Shown here one piece after another: positions 57,901 to 64,000 of a DNA stretch of 64,000 bases (the stretch's first letter is position 1; each line of letters opens with the position of its first letter). Position numbers and translations under genes: made by a program. The notes under the pieces are model-generated. The model was not told the origin of the DNA. It ran no database searches and worked only from the letters and a program-made list of their open reading frames with translations. This DNA is from Sclerotinia nivalis (Eukaryota > Ascomycota > Leotiomycetes > Helotiales > Sclerotiniaceae), in assembly GCA_029531795.1 (NCBI GenBank), contig JAPEIS010000002.1, forward strand, positions 372,001-436,000. The letters run 5' to 3'.

Positions 57901-60900
57901 AATTTGCAAGCGGTCCTGGCGGCCTCATTATGCTTGTATAAAAGACTTATCGGGAGAAGGAATTAACCCCAAAACGTTTTGGACAGATGAGATGAACTAG
58001 AATTCGTCTATAATAATCTAACCTCTTCAACAGCTAGACCGACCGTTCTGTCTCATAATTTCGGTGATTATGGATACGCCATCGTCGACCGTCGGTGTCT
58101 TCCACGATTGGTTATGTCTCTCCATCTTCTATGGGCGGGCCCTACGCTCGTTACCAAGCTTTCACAAGAGTTCGAAGTTAAAATAATACGGAAGCTGTCT
58201 TTATCGATTTCCTACGTTGTGCTGAACTCTTCTACTGTTAGAAACTTCAACCTAAGCAAAACTTTGCAAAGATCGAGACTCGACAGGAGTTGATAGAACT
58301 AAACTGGTGAGGGTCAAATATCCACTGTTAATTTAGGTTCGAACTATTGGTACCTCATCTTAGCGTGACTAGTTATACCACAGACTTTATCTTCCCGTAC
58401 CCTTGAATCACTGCAAACGAGATTAACATATTTCTTGATAAGTCTTGATGGCCGTCGAACGAGAAGTTCACAAATCCCATTACATTCAGTGAACCAAATA
58501 AACGAGGATTGATGAAGGGGCATAATTCATTTTTACACGAGTTCCTTGAACTGTCGGTAGCACCTCCGAATCCTATGGCAGGGCGAGGCGTGCGTCGTCA
58601 AAAGTATTATTAAATGGTTCTGTTGCAATTGTCTCCAGTTTTGATTGATGTTGGCAACCCCAGTGAATTGAATTATGAATAAGCTTAGCGCCGTCTATAA
58701 TTCCATTAACGGCTTTCCAGAACCTCGTGCTCTACAAATTAACTTATTCTTCGTTATTTATCAAGCACTCAAGGTTATCGGGTCCCCATTCTCAGAAATT
58801 ACAGTGCTCAACAACCTACATTTTGTTTACCATTAATTCTGGAAAAGTAGGTTAGAAAGACCGAAAAACGTCATGTCATTAATCAATTCGGCCCTTGGCC
58901 CCGATACATGATAAGTAAGAGAGAGAGTATTGGACAGCGGTCCATGCGAGCAATGCGAGTTCATTCACATCACAATTATGCAGACCATATGGATACGACT
59001 GTGATAGAGCCAAACAACACACAACCCATCAGAAGGAGCGGGGATTTTAGGGAAGAGCAAGTCTCCTTCCATCTTGAATACACAAGGCGGAGCCGCCAAT
59101 ACTATAGATTAGAAGAATCAATAGGTAATTCTAATTGATGAAAAGAGACAACCCATCTACAATGCTGCGTTACATGGATGCGAAATACGAGGCGAGTTGG
59201 GATGATTGGCCCTTCAATGCTTGGGGGGTCCCTTGAAGATGCACGTTGTAAATCCCCGCACGTGCAGATACCGCATATGTACTCCATAACGGACACGCAG
59301 CGGGAGACAGTCGCAGCAAAAGACAGTCATGTGCTTTCCGAGTCCAATGTCATTCATTCATTGACTTAATGTCTGGGACCATGTCAACCGTGAACATCTC
59401 AATTTTTTAACGTCCCAGCCACCACGTCCGATTCGGTGATACGAAACAGGAAAAATGAAGAGGCTGGGATTGGGTGAGTGTGTGGTGATAATAATTTGAG
59501 CTTTCGGAGTTGTCAGGCCGCTTTATCAAACCAAACCACGGTTACTCGTTCGATATATCTCATCGGGAATTACTGTCATACTATGCTATCCAGGAGGATC
59601 TAATCCCTGACAATTGTCAATGTTTTCACGTGGAAACAAACCTTGGAATATCCTTTGATTCAAAATTCCGTTGAGTTCAGTGCTCAACTAATCCAACCTA
59701 AACCTTGGTATTGAGAAAATGATTTCACATTTCATGCTATGCCAATTTATGACTGATGTAAAGTGTACCGCGGGACTCCCGTTTCGGAAGTGACACAACA
59801 TGAGCGACTTGATTGATTCCAGAATGAAGGGATAATGCAACACAAAAAAAAAAAGCATTCGTCTGCTTATATTAAGCTTATCCGTGCGCACGCCATCTCC
59901 ATATCGTCTGGAAACTATTCAATCACGTGATCATGCACTAGCATGTATCATCGGAAAGAGATTCGTCAATTGCCTCAGCAACAGTTTGTTTCTCCACATC
60001 ATTCAGAGCTTGCGAAAATACGCATGGCGAACAGCGGTCTGCCTGTTTGTCTTTCCTGCTACTTGGTCCTAACGGGTCCCATCCGAATCTGCAAGTCGTA
60101 TGTGAGTCTTATGGGGTTCGGGATTGACTCTCTCTTGCGCAATGTGACGAGATAGCGCCAAGTCGATGATTTTTATGCGTGCGTTCACTTGCAGCTTCAC
60201 CCCCATACCGAATCATATCCACGTTTGCCACGCAAATGTCTAGTTTAGGCTTAAGGTACAGATCTGCGACTGTCGGTGAAAGGCGAAGAGACGAAAAAGG
60301 GGTTCTAGCCCCAGCGGTGAAGATTCTTCGCTGGCGCCAATGGAAACATTATCATAATGGCCAGCATTATCGCCTCTGTTTCATGCGCAGCGTGAGAATC
60401 GCTTTCAACCTAATCTCAACCAAACATCGCAAATGATGTACAGATATCAGATGTATAAGCAGAAGAGTGACGATGCAAGTTTTTCCACGTCTCGGATTTC
60501 TCAGTAAGTGATTACGCGCATTTATTTGCTGGCAAGTTCGAGTACGCATTACTGCGTCGTTCACCTGCATTCGCGCTACCGGGGCGTAAGAAGCTCTCCT
60601 CGGAAAGCTCATGGGATTCCAGTGGTTTTCTTATCTTTATGGCTCATGACGAAGTTTCAAGATTAATCGCCGTCTACGCAAAGCATCGGGATGCACTTGA
60701 GGATTTTATTAACCCTAAATCGCGGGTTAACTCTCATGTCCGGCCACTTGAAAACCCATATAATACAAATGATTTCAATACTTCAATTCTAATTTCGCGG
60801 TCGAGACAAACCACAGACACTTATTTGGGCTCAATAAGACGCCCAAAATGGAAAAATCGAATCTCGGTTGCCTTTATCGGGACAGACCCATGAAAAGGTG

Positions 60901-61758
60901 GTTAGGCTTCGGCCTTCATTTAACCTTAACAACGACAATAAGTACCATCTACACCATACCACCCATCAAACCTGCAAAGCGGGGTCGCCGGCAGAGACGG
61001 GGAAACTCGGTTTTATGCACGATATAATAATGGAGAAAGTGGGCTATCAAGAAATCGGAGGACAACAATGGCGACACGTCAGAGAATGTGCACCGAGCTC
61101 TACTTCCAATGCGACGTGTCCCTTCAGAATAGACAAGTCATTTGTGATATAACTACACAGTACATAGATATATGACACACGGGGAACACAGTACAACCAG
61201 TTGAAATACTTGGGACGAGGACTTAGATGTGTGAGAGGAATGCAGAATCAAGTAGCAAAGGTAGCATCAGATAGGTAGTAATCCTATCAGGGAAATAGTA
61301 TATTATGCTACCATCGTATCTCAATAGCATAAGAATGTTCCTACGACTCAAATGGTATCAGAATGTGTCTCAAACATGGAAATCTGCCAAAAAGATTGCC
61401 TTTCTGCAATGACGGGAAAGAGCCCGGCGTACCGAGTTTTGTTAAACACGGTACGGAATACCAATGCAAGGTATATGAAAGTGATAGTATATCAAAATGC
61501 AGAAATACTTATTTCTACCTTTATTTTCTGGATTCTTGGGCTGTTTAGAATCCGTTCCAGGAAGCAATAATCCAAGATCAAATTCTCGCTGAAAAGATTT
61601 TCCGATGTGGTGGTGACATCAGTCAAGACGAACTTCCCCACCAGACATTCCCCGCACCATATACAATGTGAGAGCTGGCAATTCTCAACAACTAAACACG
61701 AACTCCGACCTTCAAGCACCATTAGAACTTGAGCTTCACTTGCCTCAATACCTCAACC
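54950..61758. other. Long gene-poor region
   Basis: Nearly 7 kb with no frame I can assign on either strand. ORFs above 70 codons (for example plus 55247-55519, minus 57215-57658, plus 60639-60893) show no motif, no splice continuity and no consistent codon use. No tRNA or rRNA signature was seen. Confidence 0.45.
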
Positions 61759-62865
61759 ATGTCTTCTATACAAACATGGACAGTCACCGAGCCATACATC
61801 AACCCGCACTGCGGTCTCGGTGAAGCACCTTTCTACGAACCCTCCACCAACACACTCCGCTTTGTGGATATCAAGAAAAAGCGCTTCCACACAATAGATC
61901 TCAATGTTGGTCCGTCATCTCTTACGACCATACAGCTAGATATTCCCATTGGCGTTACAGCCGATATCGAGGGTGTAGATTGCACCGATAAGATATTGGT
62001 GGGTGGCAAAAGCGGGATTTACGTGATGAGGAGAAGTGATGGGGAGTTGAAGCTGTTGAAGAGATTTTATGATAGTGAAGAAAATGATGAGAGATTGAGA
62101 AGTAATGATGGGGCGGTGGATCCAAAAGGGAGGTTCTGGATTGGGACCATGAATGACTTTTGGGTGGGGGAGCCACAAAGTGAGGGTGGGTGATATTTCG
62201 ATTTCTGATTGGATATAGAGGAGAAGCTCGAGTCATTGATACCTAACAGAGACCAACGGTCAGGCATATCTTCTTGGGCTCCGAGTCCTTCGGTTGATGA
62301 CCATGTGGTGTGCCCCGCACTTGATGTTCAGGCTTCATTTCTTGCATTTGCTCAACACTAAGTATGATTGGTATTAGGTACAATGTTCCGCTTCGATAAT
62401 GACCTCACACGCCACACAATCCGCGAGGGTCTCACAATTCCTAATGGAATAGGTTGGTCTGCTGATCAAAAAACTCTTTACTTCACCCACACAACGGAGT
62501 CAACAATCTGGGCGTATGACTATGACGCTTCGACTGGTGATGTCAGCAACCAGCGAGCTTTTTGGAAACTTGATACTGATGGTGAGCCCGACGGATTCGT
62601 ATTCGACTCGGAAGGAAATATTTGGCAATGTATATACGGAGAAGGGCGTGTGTTGAAAATCAACACCGAAGGCCAAGTCGTCGGCGAGATTAAGTTTCCG
62701 ACGAAGTGTATTACATGTCCAGTATTTGTGGGCACCGAGTTGTGGGTTACGAGTGCGATTGCTGGAGGCGATGAGTATGCTGGAGCCTTATTCAAAGTCG
62801 ATGTAGGAATTGGCGGGGTAAGAGACTTCAAGTTTAAGTTAGCGAAAGGAAGCGCTGAATTGTGA
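61759..62865 (+). CDS. SMP-30/gluconolactonase-like (regucalcin) family protein
   Basis: Six-bladed beta-propeller lactonase family, metal-dependent; the likely role is hydrolysis of a sugar lactone. Two exons (61759-62185 and 62378-62865) give 304 aa, the usual family length (about 300). The intron is 192 nt (GTGGGT donor, TTAG acceptor). Family landmarks: GLGEAPFYEP with metal-ligand Glu22, SNDGAVDPKGRFWIGTM, TIPNGIGWSADQKTLYFTHT with Asn165, and DGEPDGFVFDSEGNIW with Asp214. These correspond to the Glu, Asn and Asp divalent-metal ligands of human SMP-30. TCPVFVGTELWVTSA is the last-blade motif. I chose ATG 61759 because the longer frame upstream has no ATG and this one aligns with the usual N-terminus. 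No signal peptide, so probably cytosolic. Confidence 0.9.
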
Positions 62866-64000
62866 TGCTATATACGATGAAGGAAAGCCTTGGTATCACA
62901 CACAAGACTATGGCAAATATATAGATGGGAGAGATGCTACTACACTTGTTACTTGGCGGCTCTGAGGGGGTGTGCCATTCGCCGCAGATGTTTGGCCCTG
63001 AGGTAGCATAGGATTATCAATATACAAATCCTACAAGGTCATTGAGACTGTGTGAATGGAGGAAAAGTGCCTTGATTCCATATTGCAACCTTGTGACATG
63101 TATAACATGAGGAAAATCTCTGTTGCAGATTTGCAGAGGTGTAATAAATAATTTTATCCCAGACCAGTGTTCTGTCATTCTTTTCTCAATTCATTAGTAA
63201 ATATCTGAAAGATTTGTAATACAAAGGACTAGTGTCCTTTAATATCAAGGTTGCTTATCAAGAAATTCTCTCTTCCCTTATTGTATTTTCTGATATTAAT
63301 ATTATTGCATTTTCTGATATTGATATTATTCGTGTTTACAATATAATCTTCATTCATCTTTGATATCGGCTATTCTTTTGTTTTTCAAACATTTCAAGTC
63401 CATCAACCAGACCTCCCCGCCCAATCTAAGTTTAATTCTATTAAAGGTGTACATGTTGAGTTTTTCAGTGCTTTACAATTGACTCAACAGCTATCATCTA
63501 ACCCTTTACAATAGCAGTATATACCAACCATCGGCCAAGAAGATGGGCCCTTGTAAAAACACCTTGATATGTTCCAATTCTGATTCTTATTCATTTTCTA
63601 TTGATGAATCAATGGAGACTAATAGAGGTCTGGGGTTATCAAAAGGATACCAAATGTCAAAAGAGGAGCGTGAGAACATGATCAGCTGGTATTATACCAA
63701 GATCCTTGCCAAAGCCTACTTTGAATTCTTCCAGACTGTTGGTCTTCTTACCTTGAGTTTTTTTTTACCATAACCCTTGAATTCAAGTACTTATTCTGCT
63801 GCAAATACAACATCCATTCAGGGGCCAAGGTTTCATGTTTGAGTTTAGAGATATTCTTCAGTCAATGGTAGTTTGATTGAACCAGGCAAACATTCGATCT
63901 AACACAGTAGATACTTCTACAATGTTATGCCTGACAGTGCACTGTGTTACAAGGCATACAGGAAAGTGGTATTTTTCCATCTATATATTTGTTCTGTCTT
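62866..64000. other. Downstream region with a small unrecognised ORF
   Basis: AT-rich. A doubled 24-bp unit ATTGTATTTTCTGATATTAA... lies at 63280-63327. A 76-codon ORF at 63543-63773 (plus), ending in a hydrophobic VGLLTLSFFLP, could be a small or partial gene, but nothing identifies it. Confidence 0.35.

Noticed and set aside
1..64000. tRNA, rRNA, CRISPR arrays, telomeric repeats, LTR elements
   Set aside because: I looked for T-loop GGTTCRANNCC contexts, TTAGGG runs, long direct repeats and regular spacer arrays and saw none. A tRNAscan and RepeatMasker run would be decisive.

Overview
The window looks like nuclear DNA of a filamentous ascomycete. Genes carry short introns (about 50-210 nt) with GTRNGT donors and CTAAC/CTAAT-like branch points, and two genes encode Zn(II)2Cys6 regulators. 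A fungal-type phosphate carrier, GAD, Nop16, ALDH and SMP-30 protein and a 2EXR-family relic are also present. The AT-rich composition and protein flavour suggest a leotiomycete close to Botrytis/Sclerotinia; that placement is inference. There are eight well-supported protein genes, a membrane-protein gene of moderate confidence, several decayed genes, and long gene-poor stretches.

Layout. 1-11,000: no convincing protein gene, but a regular series of TATA-type core promoter motifs. Minus-strand and plus-strand boxes alternate. Divergent pairs lie about 90-180 bp apart, and successive pairs recur about every 590 bp. A RIP-like, 5'-truncated LINE relic with a 12-bp target duplication sits inside the series; subtracting it restores the spacing. 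12.3-13.5 kb: mitochondrial phosphate carrier (MIR1). 14.9-16.9 kb: glutamate decarboxylase. 17.9-21.4 kb: a 1057-aa Zn(II)2Cys6 regulator with a His/Asn repeat. 23.0-26.8 kb: two divergently transcribed, Ser/Pro-rich proteins with two membrane segments each. 26.8-34.6 kb: decayed DNA with a 2EXR-family pseudogene and a sugar-transporter pseudogene. 34.6-35.4 kb (minus): ribosome-biogenesis protein NOP16. 39.8-42.5 kb: a second Zn(II)2Cys6 regulator whose start is overlapped by a long uORF. 45.7-46.6 kb: an orphan gene broken by a frame change. 49.4-51.3 kb (minus): an aldehyde dehydrogenase with an N-terminal presequence and a second in-frame ATG. 52.8-54.7 kb (minus): a bZIP regulator with an unresolved 5' end. 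54.8-61.7 kb: gene-poor. 61.8-62.9 kb: an SMP-30/gluconolactonase-like protein.

The intact genes are mostly unlinked housekeeping or metabolic functions (phosphate import into mitochondria, GABA shunt, aldehyde oxidation, ribosome assembly, lactone/sugar-acid metabolism) with three regulators. I see no biosynthetic cluster. The most unusual part is the 1-11 kb promoter array. All exon boundaries were assigned by eye from splice motifs and reading-frame continuity.
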